In this document: in pieces, positions 35,085-46,000 of the stretch | Layout of the letters: every line of letters begins with the position of its first letter | Position numbering within the stretch: the stretch's first letter is position 1 | Assembly: GCA_965223405.1 (NCBI GenBank) | Contig: CBDCWO010000006.1 | Coordinates: 5,704,001-5,768,000 of the forward strand | Origin: CBDCWO01 sp965223405 | GTDB taxonomy: Bacteria; Bacteroidota; Bacteroidia; Chitinophagales; Saprospiraceae | DNA: 64,000 bases | Direction of reading: 5' to 3' | Translations under genes and position numbers: made by a program | Notes under the pieces: model-generated | What the model saw: the letters and a program-made list of their open reading frames with translations, nothing else | What the model was told of the DNA's origin: nothing | Database searches by the model: none

Positions 35085-37040
35085 ATGATTTCTCAACAAA
35101 CTATCGACCAAATTATGGCCAAAGCTCTGGTTGATGAGGTAGTAGAGGAGTTTGTAAATCTTAAACCTAGAGGTGTAAACAAGATCGGATTGTGTCCATT
35201 CCACAATGAGAAGACTCCATCCTTTACAGTTTCCCCATCTAAAAACATATTCAAATGCTTTGGTTGTGGCCGAGGTGGTAATAGTGTCCAGTTTTTAATG
35301 GAACACGAGCATATGACTTATCCGGAGGCATTGCGGTACCTGGCCAAAAAATATCACATTGAAATAGAAGAAACTCAAACAACCGAAGAATATGATGAAG
35401 CAAAATTACTCAAAGAAAGCTTGTTCATCATTAATGATTATGCTACTAAATATTTTATTGAAAAGCTTTGGAAGAGTGAAGAAGGAAAAACTATAGGCCT
35501 AAGCTATTTTAAGGAAAGGGGCTTTTTAGAAAGCACTATTCAGCAATTTGAGCTGGGTTATGCTAATAAAGAGGGTGGTTTTACATCTGAAGCGGTAAAA
35601 AAAGGATATAACCAGGAACATTTACAAAGTTTGGGTTTGACCACCGGTCACAAACGCGATTTCTTTTGGGAAAGAGTCATTTTCCCATTGCATAATCTGA
35701 GTGGCAAGGTGATTGGGTTTGCTGGACGGATTATGGGCGAAAACAAAAAAGCACCTAAATACATTAATTCGCCAGAATCCGAAATTTATAGTAAACGGCA
35801 CAATCTGTATGCCTTGCATTTGGCCAAAAATGTAATAAGGAAAGAAGACGAATGTATACTGGTCGAAGGTTATACCGATGTGATTTCCTTACATCAGGCG
35901 GGAATTAAAAATGTGGTTGCTTCTAGCGGTACATCACTGACCGTGGAGCAAATAATGCTGATTAAAAGGTTTACTCAACAAGTATTGCTGCTATTTGATG
36001 GAGATCCTGCAGGTTTAAGAGCTGCATTACGAGGATTGGATCTACTGTTGGAGCAAGACGTAAATATTCGACTGGTTGCTTTGCCATTGGGAGAAGACCC
36101 TGATTCTTGGTTGAAGAAACAGGGCCAGGCAAGATTTTTAGCATATCTCAAGGAACACGCAAAAGATTTCATCTTATTTAAGTTAGAATTATTGGCAACT
36201 GAAAGTAAGAATGATCCGGTCAAAAGGACTGAAATGATCAAAGATATCGTGGAGAGCCTGGCAAAAATACCCAATTCCATCAAACGATCTGTCTATATCC
36301 AGCAAAGCGCTCAGGTATTAAATATTTCTGAGGAAATTTTAAATCTGGAAACTAATAAGGCCATTCGAGTGCATTTATTAAATCGAAGGAAACAATTTAC
36401 CAGGGAAAAAAATAGAGCGGAAAGAGCCGCCCTTGATGTCCAAACTCAAAAAGGGCAAAAACAAACTCAGACTGAGAGTTTGACTCAGAATAAAAATCAT
36501 CCGGATGAGTATCAAGAGCGTGATTTGATCCGGGTTCTGATTTCTTACGGCAATAAATGGTTTGATGAAGCTAAGGATGTCACGATAGCAAATTATGTGA
36601 TTGAAAACATCCAAGACATCATGCACTACGTTGATAATCCATTGTACCGTCAGATTTTTGAACTGATTTCAGCAGTTATCGATAATAAGAAACCGATCCC
36701 TTCCCTATCTTTTTTTACGAACCATCGAGAGCCAGAAATTCAAAAGTTAGCTATAGATCTTACAACGCATGATTATTCCTATTCGGAGAATTGGCTGAAT
36801 AAATGGGAAATAAGCTTACAAACACAAAAAATGCCTGATCTCAATTATATCAAGGACTGCTATCAGAGTGTTCTCCATTTCAAAAAGCGCAAAATAAACA
36901 GACTATGTCTGTTAAATGCTCAGCGGATTAAAGATGCCAAGGATCCTGAAAAAATTAAGATTTATCTCAAAGTGGCTCAGGAATTAAAGGTAATCCTCAA
37001 AGATGTTACCGATAAACTCAATATGGTAATTCTTCAATAA
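35085..37040 (+). CDS. dnaG: DNA primase DnaG
   Basis: 651 residues. The N-terminal CHC2 zinc finger has Cys 37, His 40, Cys 58 and Cys 61 (GLCPFHNEKTPSF, KCFGCGRGG). The catalytic core follows with GFAGRIMG and the TOPRIM residues in LVEGYTDVI and LLFDGDPAG. The C-terminal third is helical, the part that binds the DnaB helicase. It makes RNA primers at the replication fork. A single gene after yebC. Confidence 0.96.
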   Translation: MISQQTIDQIMAKALVDEVVEEFVNLKPRGVNKIGLCPFHNEKTPSFTVSPSKNIFKCFGCGRGGNSVQFLMEHEHMTYPEALRYLAKKYHIEIEETQTTEEYDEAKLLKESLFIINDYATKYFIEKLWKSEEGKTIGLSYFKERGFLESTIQQFELGYANKEGGFTSEAVKKGYNQEHLQSLGLTTGHKRDFFWERVIFPLHNLSGKVIGFAGRIMGENKKAPKYINSPESEIYSKRHNLYALHLAKNVIRKEDECILVEGYTDVISLHQAGIKNVVASSGTSLTVEQIMLIKRFTQQVLLLFDGDPAGLRAALRGLDLLLEQDVNIRLVALPLGEDPDSWLKKQGQARFLAYLKEHAKDFILFKLELLATESKNDPVKRTEMIKDIVESLAKIPNSIKRSVYIQQSAQVLNISEEILNLETNKAIRVHLLNRRKQFTREKNRAERAALDVQTQKGQKQTQTESLTQNKNHPDEYQERDLIRVLISYGNKWFDEAKDVTIANYVIENIQDIMHYVDNPLYRQIFELISAVIDNKKPIPSLSFFTNHREPEIQKLAIDLTTHDYSYSENWLNKWEISLQTQKMPDLNYIKDCYQSVLHFKKRKINRLCLLNAQRIKDAKDPEKIKIYLKVAQELKVILKDVTDKLNMVILQ

Positions 37041-37191
37041 CACTATATCTGAGGTACTTGACCAGCTAATATTTATTGCTGATGCATGTTGAAAAAAAGA
37101 TATTTACTAATTTGCTAAAAATCAGCAGGTCCTGATTCTGTTGTTTATGAAAACCTAAGACGTAACAGTTATTTGGTTAAGAATTCAACTC

Positions 37192-38262
37192 TCAATTCCG
37201 ATTTACGCAGTTCAAATCTTCAAAGGCCTTTACCAGTCTTTTTTTGAAAGATACTTCACCCTCCCGAAGCCATTTGCGGGGATCATAAAACTTTTTATTT
37301 GGCTTTTCTGCACCTTCAGGATTTCCTAATTGACCTTGCAAGTATGCTTCGTTTGTAGTATAAAAATTTCTTACTCCATCCCAAAATGCCCATTGCAAGT
37401 CTGTGTCGATGTTCATTTTTATCGCACCATAGGAAATGGCCTCTCTGATTTCTTCCACGGATGATCCAGATCCTCCATGAAATACAAAATTGACGGGTTT
37501 TTCGGTAGTTTGAAACTTATCCTGAATATATTGTTGAGAATTGTGTAATATGCTGGGAGTTAATTTGACGTTTCCCGGCTTATATACTCCATGAACATTA
37601 CCAAATGCCGCTGCTATGGTAAACCTCGCACTTATTTTGGATAACGACTCATAAGCGTATGCGACTTCCTCGGGCTGTGTGTATAGCAAAGCATTGTCGA
37701 CCTCAGTATTGTCCACACCATCTTCTTCACCCCCGGTAACACCGAGTTCTATTTCGAGAGTCATACCTAATGGTGCCATTTTCTGTAAATATTTACTAGA
37801 TATTTCGATATTCTCTGTTATGGGTTCTTCGGATAAGTCCAGCATATGTGAGCTATATAAGGGTTTACCATTTTCGGCAAAGAATAGCTCTCCAGCTTCG
37901 ATTAATCCATCAATCCAAGGTATAAGTTTTTTGGCACAATGGTCGGTATGCAAAATAACCGGGACCTCATATTTTTCAGCTAATAGGTGTACGTGATTCG
38001 CTCCTGCAATTCCGCCGGCCACAGCAGCTTGTTGATTTTCATTGGATAATCCTTTCCCTGCCATAAAAGAGGCGCCCCCATTGGAAAATTGGATTATCAC
38101 TGGTGACCCCACTTCCTTTGCTGTTTCAAGAACAGCATTGACACTATTTGAACTTACTACATTGACAGCGGGTAAAGCAAATTGGTTTTGTTTGGCAAAT
38201 TCAAACACTTCAGTCACTTCATCACCGAATAACACACCTGATCTAAATCTATTATTTTTCAT
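37192..38262 (-). CDS. fbaA: Class II fructose-bisphosphate aldolase
   Basis: 356 residues, the length of the FbaA (class IIA) type. Zinc-site His residues appear in ILHTDHCAKK and in the VHGVY and FHGGSGSS blocks; the closing NKKFYDPRKWLREGE is a family hallmark. It cleaves fructose-1,6-bisphosphate in glycolysis and runs in reverse in gluconeogenesis. A single gene, 58 bp downstream of trxB on the same strand. Confidence 0.95.
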   Translation of the reverse strand: MKNNRFRSGVLFGDEVTEVFEFAKQNQFALPAVNVVSSNSVNAVLETAKEVGSPVIIQFSNGGASFMAGKGLSNENQQAAVAGGIAGANHVHLLAEKYEVPVILHTDHCAKKLIPWIDGLIEAGELFFAENGKPLYSSHMLDLSEEPITENIEISSKYLQKMAPLGMTLEIELGVTGGEEDGVDNTEVDNALLYTQPEEVAYAYESLSKISARFTIAAAFGNVHGVYKPGNVKLTPSILHNSQQYIQDKFQTTEKPVNFVFHGGSGSSVEEIREAISYGAIKMNIDTDLQWAFWDGVRNFYTTNEAYLQGQLGNPEGAEKPNKKFYDPRKWLREGEVSFKKRLVKAFEDLNCVNRN

Positions 38263-38320
38263 AAATCAATTTTATATATTAATCTTAATTATGTGCACTT
38301 TATTTAACCGGATCATCTCT

Positions 38321-39268
38321 TCACACAATCTCTTTTTCCGTAAGATACCTTTCTGCATCGAGAGCTGCCATGCAACCGGTACCGGCAGCAGTTACCGCTT
38401 GACGATATATCTTGTCCTGAGCATCGCCACTGGCAAACACACCTGCAATGTTGGTCAACGTGGACTTATCTTTTGTAATTAAATAACCCTGGTTGTCCAT
38501 ATCCAGCTGCCCCTCAAAAATATCGGTATTGGGTTTGTGGCCTATTGCGATAAAAACGCCTTTGGCTGGGATTTTGGATATTTCCTGTGTTTGGTTATTG
38601 ATCACCTCGACTCCTTCCACTTTCTCATTTCCAAAAATTTCAACAATTTCTGTATTCCAATGGATTTCAATGTTGTCGGTTTTCATCACTCGATTTTGCA
38701 TTATTTTTGAGGCCCTCATTTCATCCCTTCTAACCAATAGATGTACCTTAGGAGATAGTTTCGCCAGATAGGAGGCTTCTTCGGCAGCAGTGTCTCCTCC
38801 TCCTACTACCACTAATTCTTCTCCTCTAAAAAAGAATCCATCACATACGGCACATGCAGATACTCCCTTATTCATAAATATTTGTTCTGATGACAAGCCC
38901 AACCATTTTGCACTTGCCCCAGTAGCAATGATGATTGTATGTGCGTGAATTTCGTGATTGGAATCACTCCATGCTTTATGTCCTGAAGTTCCGAGTTCTA
39001 CCCTTTCTATCAGTTCGTACCTTACTTCAGTGCCAAACCTTTCGGCTTGTTTTCTCAGATCTTCCATCATTTCAGGACCTTGAATTCCTGAGGGGTATCC
39101 GGGATAATTTTCTACCTCGGTAGTAATAGTAAGTTGGCCTCCAGGTTGCATGCCGGTATATATTACTGGCTGGAGACCGGCGCGAGCAGCATAAATTGCA
39201 GCGGTATATCCGGCTGGACCGGAACCAATTATTAGGCAAAGAAGCTTTTCAACCTTCTCATTTGTCAT
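38321..39268 (-). CDS. trxB: Thioredoxin reductase
   Basis: 315 residues. FAD-binding GSGPAG at 15-20, redox-active CAVC at 139-142, NADPH-binding VVGGGDTAAEEASYL and the second FAD motif GVFASGDAQD. It reduces thioredoxin with NADPH. TATTTTTG on the minus strand at 39289-39296 gives a -7 match 21 bp before the start. Divergent from the membrane subtilase. Confidence 0.96.
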   Translation of the reverse strand: MTNEKVEKLLCLIIGSGPAGYTAAIYAARAGLQPVIYTGMQPGGQLTITTEVENYPGYPSGIQGPEMMEDLRKQAERFGTEVRYELIERVELGTSGHKAWSDSNHEIHAHTIIIATGASAKWLGLSSEQIFMNKGVSACAVCDGFFFRGEELVVVGGGDTAAEEASYLAKLSPKVHLLVRRDEMRASKIMQNRVMKTDNIEIHWNTEIVEIFGNEKVEGVEVINNQTQEISKIPAKGVFIAIGHKPNTDIFEGQLDMDNQGYLITKDKSTLTNIAGVFASGDAQDKIYRQAVTAAGTGCMAALDAERYLTEKEIV

Positions 39269-39420
39269 AGCTTAAAATATTTAATGCGCAAAAATAAAAA
39301 CAATTGAAACTTATTAGTACTTAACAAGCATTTTAGATTATATATCTATGAATCTGATCATTTAGTCGTCATTTTTATAGTATTATTATCATTAAAGGTA
39401 ATTTATCTTGTATACAACAT

Positions 39421-40902
39421 ATGGAAACATCCCTATTCATATTATGTTTAATTAGTCTGATTGGATGGAATGCGTATCGTAGACAAGCCGCCTTTTGGTC
39501 AGGTTTTTTTTACTTCACACTGATTTTATGGGCAGGTTCAATGATCGTATTACCCTCGACCAACAAGTGGATACACCTATCCGTAGATTTGATAACGATT
39601 GGAGTGATTTCCCTTTTCTTTAGTAGACTATTTCGAAGAAAACCTCTACTCTTAATATCCAGCCTAATTCCAATATTTATTGGGCATATGATCTTTGTGT
39701 CGATAATTGGGCATCAAGATGTAGAAATAAAAGATATTGATTTAGATGGTGAGTTTTTGGTGGAGCTATCTCATATCAATGATTTGGAATCCTTGGAAAA
39801 TGCCATCGGTGAAGATTTCGTCAGCCTTGAAAAAGCATTTTATCCGACATATCCATCGAAACTGGATAATTATTACGTAATAGATATTAAGAACCGCAGT
39901 AGGGATCAATATGACATTCTTATTAAAACTTTGTCGCATCTGGAGTTTGTAAACCATGTTGAGTATAATGAAATGTATCGGGTAGAACCTCCAGCAATAG
40001 ACCCTCTTAAACTCCCCAGGATCACTCCATTTACCAACGATCCCGGATTGAAAAAGCAATGGCATTTAGAACACCTTAAGGCGAGCCAGATCCATCATTT
40101 TATACTTAATAATAAACCTCAAAAGAAGACTTTGTTGGCTATATTGGATACAGGGGTTGATTCGGAACATGAGGATCTCCTGTCACGCTACCGCAGTGTA
40201 GACGAACGATCGGATTATGATGACGTTGGGCATGGAACGCATTGTGCTGGAATAGCTGCAGCAGTAAGCAACAATAAGGTAGGCGTCGCAAGTATGTTAC
40301 CCACCTTGTCCAATGTCGAGATTACCGGTATCAAAGTATTAAAACTGGGTGGAGCCGGAACGCAAAAAGATATAATCGCCGGAATAATAAAAGCCACCGA
40401 TCAAGGAGCAGATGTTATTTCCTTGTCTCTGGGAGGTGTCAGTTCCGATTCCAGGCAAGAGGCATATAAAATAGCAATTGAATATGCAGCTGAAAAAAAT
40501 GTAATTGCAGTGGTAGCCAGTGGAAACAATGGTGGTAACGCAAAATATATCACTCCGGCAAATGTACCTGGTGTGATTGTGGTTAGTGCAGTAAATCAAA
40601 ACTTGCGATTGGCTAATTTCTCTAATTACCTGACTGATATTAAACTAGGAATAGCTGCACCTGGAGTAAGTATTTATTCCACCACTCCTAACAATAAATA
40701 TGCTGCGTTTAATGGCACCTCAATGGCAACACCCATAGTGGCTGGAACTATTGCAATTTTGAAATCCTATCAACCAGATTTGACTATCCATGAGGTTTAT
40801 GATTTAATTAATACAACGGGGTTATCTCTTGGTGAAGACGAGAAGACAGGCCGCCTTATTCAGCCACATGCAGCATTACAACAGTTGGGCAATATTCAAT
40901 AA
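39421..40902 (+). CDS. Subtilisin-family (S8) protease with N-terminal membrane domain
   Basis: 493 residues. The catalytic triad is complete: Asp 243 (ILDTGVDS), His 271 (VGHGTHCAG) and Ser 434 (NGTSMATP), with oxyanion Asn 369. Instead of a signal peptide the first 100 residues hold four hydrophobic segments (about 3-18, 27-44, 52-68, 76-97). A propeptide-like region (about 105-190) precedes the protease domain. The protease is thus tethered to the membrane by a polytopic anchor, suggesting processing of membrane or envelope proteins. A single gene, convergent with shikimate kinase. Confidence 0.9.
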   Translation: METSLFILCLISLIGWNAYRRQAAFWSGFFYFTLILWAGSMIVLPSTNKWIHLSVDLITIGVISLFFSRLFRRKPLLLISSLIPIFIGHMIFVSIIGHQDVEIKDIDLDGEFLVELSHINDLESLENAIGEDFVSLEKAFYPTYPSKLDNYYVIDIKNRSRDQYDILIKTLSHLEFVNHVEYNEMYRVEPPAIDPLKLPRITPFTNDPGLKKQWHLEHLKASQIHHFILNNKPQKKTLLAILDTGVDSEHEDLLSRYRSVDERSDYDDVGHGTHCAGIAAAVSNNKVGVASMLPTLSNVEITGIKVLKLGGAGTQKDIIAGIIKATDQGADVISLSLGGVSSDSRQEAYKIAIEYAAEKNVIAVVASGNNGGNAKYITPANVPGVIVVSAVNQNLRLANFSNYLTDIKLGIAAPGVSIYSTTPNNKYAAFNGTSMATPIVAGTIAILKSYQPDLTIHEVYDLINTTGLSLGEDEKTGRLIQPHAALQQLGNIQ

Positions 40903-40947
40903 CTTTTATAAAGCAAATTATCTATTCCTAAAAGTTAGGAAGTTACC

Positions 40948-41511
40948 TTATCCATGTTTACGCTTCCCGGTCTCATAAGCGATGATAGCATCAATGGCAT
41001 TAACCAATTCTCTGGAGTGTTTCTCTAAAATGATGTAGTCGGCTTGCTGATAGTAACATTCCCTTTCTTCTAGTTTATTCTTGACAAATGATTCCAATTC
41101 TGAATCATTTAAATTAGCGATCAAGGGTCTTTTGGATTTCCCCCTGCGTAAGTTATTTACCAAGGTATCTACGCTCTTTTTTATATAGATACTTATCCCA
41201 TGAGCTTTGATCCATTCAATATTTTGAGGGCTACAGGGGGTACCACCTCCCAATGCAATAATTTTGGAATGGCCAGTTGCCGAAATGGCTTTTAATGTAT
41301 CACGTTCAATTCTTCTAAATCCAACTTCTCCCATATGTTCGAAAATATCTGAAATGGTTTTCCCATGTTTCACTTCTATGAGATCATCTAGGTCAAGACG
41401 CTCTATGGGTATTCCATGTTTGATATTCTTGATTATATAACTTTTTCCTGAGCCCATAAACCCAAAGAGAAAAAAGAGTAATCCCGAGTTTTTATCACTG
41501 TAATTGGTCAT
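40948..41511 (-). CDS. aroK: Shikimate kinase-like P-loop kinase
   Basis: 187 residues. Walker A FGFMGSGKS, then the DLDDLIE Asp pair that binds shikimate, GEVGFRRIER and the GGGTPC substrate loop, followed by an RGKSKRPL lid region. It phosphorylates shikimate in aromatic amino-acid synthesis. It stands alone here, without other aro genes. A 57-codon stop-free frame overlaps its ATG as ATGA upstream but lacks a usable start. Confidence 0.9.
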   Translation of the reverse strand: MTNYSDKNSGLLFFLFGFMGSGKSYIIKNIKHGIPIERLDLDDLIEVKHGKTISDIFEHMGEVGFRRIERDTLKAISATGHSKIIALGGGTPCSPQNIEWIKAHGISIYIKKSVDTLVNNLRRGKSKRPLIANLNDSELESFVKNKLEERECYYQQADYIILEKHSRELVNAIDAIIAYETGKRKHG

Positions 41512-41754
41512 TTTAATACCACTTTATTACCAGCCTGATCTTCTTCATTCAAAACCACAAATCCATTAATGGAATCGGTGATTCCAGCGCAATTCGTATT
41601 ATCAGAGACTAAAAACGTTGCTAAAGATATATGGTTTCTTGTACAGGTAATGTACCTTTGACGGAATATTATTAACTTTCGTTAGTGGTGGATAAGTCTT
41701 ATAACAGGATGTAACACTAAACTAAACATTAGCAAACTAAAATCAAATATTGGA

Positions 41755-42096
41755 ATGAATCAGTTCTTAATTATTTTTTTACAAGCCTCCAATGGTGGAT
41801 CGGGAAGCATTATTGGCAGTTTAATGCCACTACTTCTTATTTTTGCCGTTTTGTACTTCTTCATGATCAGACCTCAGGCCAAAAAGCAAAAAGAACAAAA
41901 TCGGTTTCTTGGAGGTGTTCAAAAGGGTGACGAAGTGGTAACCAATTCAGGGCTAATCGGGCGTATAAATAAAATTGAAGAGAATATTGTCACCTTGGAA
42001 ATTGCCAATAAAACATTTGTCCGAGTCCTCAAAGGAGCCTTATCAAATGAGATGACAGTCAATTTGAATAAACAAGATGATCAATCGTCAAAATAA
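41755..42096 (+). CDS. yajC: Preprotein translocase subunit YajC
   Basis: 113 residues: a single TM (about 18-38, LMPLLLIFAVLYFFMIRPQ) followed by KKQKEQNRFLGGVQKGDEVVTNSGLIGRI, the YajC signature. It is an accessory subunit of SecDF-YajC. It overlaps the next gene by 20 bp, so the two are translated from one message. Confidence 0.95.
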   Translation: MNQFLIIFLQASNGGSGSIIGSLMPLLLIFAVLYFFMIRPQAKKQKEQNRFLGGVQKGDEVVTNSGLIGRINKIEENIVTLEIANKTFVRVLKGALSNEMTVNLNKQDDQSSK

Positions 42097-43015
42097 ATAT
42101 ATTTTATTTTTAAAGAGTGATCGATTCATACTCTTTCTAAGCATATTTATTGCCTCAGTATGGTGGATACTGGATAATTTATCAAAAAGAACCAGTAGAG
42201 ATTTTGATGTTAAAGTGAACTTTGAATGTCCAATTGGCTATATTTTTCAAAATATTCCTCCGGAAAAGATAAGTCTTTCTTTAACAGGGGAAGCGTGGAA
42301 GGTTATTCGAGCTGCAAGAGCAATTAAATCTACAATCTTTTCAATACCTCTAAAGGCCTTGGATGTCCAATATTTAAGCAAAAACGATTTGATATATTAT
42401 GTCAATGAACAAACGGATTTAAGTGAGGTAAATATTGACGTCAATCATGAGCAAATACCTATTGAATTAGTAACTTCCAAGAGGACTAAAATCCCCTTAG
42501 TATTGACCGGTAAGATTCGTCAATCTCCGGGGTTACAATTGGTAGGTACTTATGAGATCATACCGGATAGTATTATTGTTACGGGCCCATCGGATTTAAT
42601 AGATACTTTAAACGAATGGCCGTTGCTCCCCAGGGAATCCATCAATAAAGATGGTACTTTTGATATTCCCGCCGTAGCAAAACCAAGCAATTCTTATTTA
42701 TTGACCATCCCTTCCAACGAGATACGGATTCGAGGAGAAGTAGATTCATACACCCAAAAAAGTATAATTTTTAACCTGCAAAAAAAAGTAAAGGATTACG
42801 AAATCATGCCGAATCAAATCGAGGTGACCATTAAAGTGGCACTTTCTTACTTTGAACAAATGAATCAGGAGGACTTGGTATACGACTTGCTACCTCTTGA
42901 ACCTCCAAATTACTATCTGGAGATAAAATCTAAGAACCCAGCGGTGTATGTTATTAATTATTCTCCAAGAAAAATACTTAAATACAAGAAGATCAATCTT
43001 ACCTCAATACAGTAA
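42077..43015 (+). CDS. YbbR/CdaR-like membrane protein
   Basis: 312 residues with an N-terminal TM (about 16-33) and an exported region of YbbR-like beta repeats (for example LTGEAWKVIRAARAIK, VTGPSDLIDTLNEWPL). In Firmicutes CdaR regulates the diadenylate cyclase CdaA; in Bacteroidota YbbR proteins follow yajC, but their partner is unknown. The gene overlaps yajC by 20 bp at its 5' end and the adhesin gene by 17 bp at its 3' end (convergent). Confidence 0.8.
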   Translation: MINRQNKYILFLKSDRFILFLSIFIASVWWILDNLSKRTSRDFDVKVNFECPIGYIFQNIPPEKISLSLTGEAWKVIRAARAIKSTIFSIPLKALDVQYLSKNDLIYYVNEQTDLSEVNIDVNHEQIPIELVTSKRTKIPLVLTGKIRQSPGLQLVGTYEIIPDSIIVTGPSDLIDTLNEWPLLPRESINKDGTFDIPAVAKPSNSYLLTIPSNEIRIRGEVDSYTQKSIIFNLQKKVKDYEIMPNQIEVTIKVALSYFEQMNQEDLVYDLLPLEPPNYYLEIKSKNPAVYVINYSPRKILKYKKINLTSIQ

Positions 43016-46000
43016 CATTTCCTTTTTTTGTAAATATATCTCCGTTGTCACATCTTATCCAGAGATAAAAACCATAGACATCTGGGTGAACTTCCTTATT
43101 GTTATGTCGGCCATCCCATCCGGAACTTTGACTTGTAGACTTAAATACCTGTTGCCCGTAGCGATTATAGATCAATAATTCCATCTCATCAATTGTATTA
43201 CCTCTGACGAACAAGACATCATTTTCTCCATCATTGTTGGGAGTAAATGCGTTGGGGATGAATAGATAAGGTTCTTCACAATCCGGTATGATTACCTCAA
43301 CTTGCACATCTACAGTCTGCATACATCCATCAGAATTGGTAACCTTTACGGTATAGGTGGTTGTTTCCGTAGGTTTTGCCTCGGGATTATGGATTGATCC
43401 ATTGTTCAAAGTGCTTGAGGGATCCCACATATAGGCATAGGTAGAATTCTGGGTAGCTTCCAATTGCGAGGTTTGACCCAAGATGATAGAGGGAGGCGTA
43501 GCCGTTGCAGACACATCTTCAATAAAAGTTTTTACATCAACAGAGATCGTATCCGTAGCCATACAGCCCAAATCATTAGATACTTTTACAATGTAATCGG
43601 TAGGTTCAGTTGCGTTAATGGTAATTTGGGCACCATCCAATTCAGAAGTTATTGAAGGATGCTCTTCCCACATGTACATAAGTTCCTGATCAGGATTGTT
43701 ATTGATCACGGTGAGTGTGACTTCGTCTCCCGAACAGATGACAGTCATCGGAGCATCGACAGAAATATCGGTATTTACTTGACCGGGAGTTACTACTATT
43801 GATTCGGATAATAAACAGCCAAACTCATCGGTCACATTGATGGTATAATTTGTAGTGCTTTCAGGGGTCACTGTTATGGTATCATTGTTGGAGATGACCA
43901 TGCCTTCTATATCAACCCATTCTATAGACAGTTCGGTCTCTCCGGAGATTGTGGCTATAAGATCTAACTCTGATCCGGAGCACAAAGTGGTATCTTGTGT
44001 ATTTACTTCCAAACTGAATATCGGTGGCACAAAAACTATCAATGAATCTATATTAGAACAATCAGTTATAGAGTCTATGACTGTGACATAGAATTTGGAA
44101 GTTTCGCTTACCGTTGCGATCGGATTGGTAGCAGTTGTACTACTTAATCCTGAATCCGGAGTCCATTCATAGTTAAACCGGCTATTACCATTGGGATTTA
44201 ATTCTACGGGATTTCCAAAACAAGCTAAAATGGTATCATTTATTTGATTCGTTGCATCCAGCACTGGTATCCATATTTGGACATCTTTTTCTGCGCTACA
44301 ATTGCCATTAATTGAGTCAGTAACAATTACGTGAATCAAAGTATGTGTATCAACCGAAATCGTTGGATTGACCGCCGTGGGATCATCAAACAACTCGGCC
44401 GGACTCCACTGGTAGACAAAATTTGAATCTCCATTTGGATTCAATTCTGTTTCACGATTAAAGCAAGTCTCAACCGTATCCTGGATACTTTCTAGAATCT
44501 CCTCAACGCCAATTCTGACCAGCACATTCTTTGATCCGGTACAATTGGGGTCAGCTGGATCAGTTATCGTAACCGTAAAAATTGTTGATTCATCTATTGT
44601 TGCCATTGGATTGACCGCATTGGCATCGTCCAGAAGTTCTGCAGGGGACCAAGTAAAATTGAAGTTTTCAGATCCATTAGGATTTAATGCCACTGGATCT
44701 CCAGGGCAAGCATTGATGGTGTCTTTGATTTTAGCAAGTTCCAGGTCGATGACATTGATCAAAGCAATGTCCCTTATGGTGATACAATTGTTACTTCCAG
44801 GAATCTTTATTTCTACTGTGAAATTAATAGGTGTGTCCACTACGGTGGCCGTCGGATTGGGGCTATTGGGATCACTAACCAGATCGGCAGGAGACCATGA
44901 ATACTCAAAAAACGGATTAGCTCCGCTATTCAACTCCACCACATCTCCCGGACATCCGGACGCCAACCCACTTGCATTCCCTCCCAATTCAGAGTCATCT
45001 CTGATTGTTATTTGTTGTACAATAGATGGAGCACAACCATCGGTGGTTCGAAGTGTAATATCATATACACCAGAAGTTGGAAATGTAAACTCAAAATCTT
45101 TGGTCACAATCATTGTATCTCCCTGACCAGTTCCAAAATTCCAAAAGAACACATCGGCATCTGGAGTTAAATTACTTATACCAACCGTAGGATTACCACA
45201 TGAGGAATTAATTTCAAATTCAAGCTGAGGCTTATATAGAACATTGGCTACCATAGAATCGGAGTAAAAGCAACCATTTCCATTATCTGCAGTGAAATAG
45301 AGGGTAACCGGTCCTAGTTCGCCTGAAAAGAAGGTAGGTGAAATTTGATCCGTACCTGCAATTAAATAAGAACTGGAGTCCCATTGAAAATTGACATTCT
45401 CTGGTATTTCATTTTTAAACGGATTGATAAGTGTTGTATCACCTTGGCATACGACAACACTATCCGCCAAAAGTTCTACTTTAAAGAAATTCGCGATAAA
45501 TTGTTTAGTGAATGTCGACTCGCATCCACTCGACGAAGTCACATGTAGAGTTCCAGTGACCAATGCCCCGTTTCTTACTTGAACTGTAGGCATCGCTCCT
45601 GTAGCTGATACAGTATCCTCATCATAGGTTATTGTCCATTCCCAGCTTTCCACTGTTCCCACTTCATCAGCAGATAAATCAATAAGCTGAATGTCTAACA
45701 AATTATCACCGCAGGATTGAGGCTCATAATCAAAATCTGCGATTAATTTTCCGTCAAAAATGGTAATTTCTTTTAGTAGCGTATCAAAACAGATACTATC
45801 AAAACCGGTTATCAGTGCAATGGTATAGGTTCCATACTCCGGAAAAGTATAAGTTGGATTTTCGTCAGAAGAGGTTGCGGATAGATTATCTGGGTAATCA
45901 AAAAACCACTGGGTGAAATTTGAATTAATGCTACTATTTTCAAAAGTAATTGTTAAATCACCGCAGAATGCATCCGGACTGCCATATATTGCACGAATGT

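Noticed and set aside
40920..40942. Terminator between the subtilase and shikimate kinase genes
   Set aside because: TTCCTAA-AAG-TTAGGAA is a perfect short palindrome, but no T tract follows on either strand.
41508..41681. 57-codon stop-free minus-strand frame overlapping the shikimate kinase ATG as ATGA
   Set aside because: Protein-like composition, but there is no ATG, GTG or TTG near its beginning; not called as a gene.
44545..45126. 193-codon plus-strand frame
   Set aside because: Antisense shadow of the adhesin repeats, low-complexity and without domain likeness.
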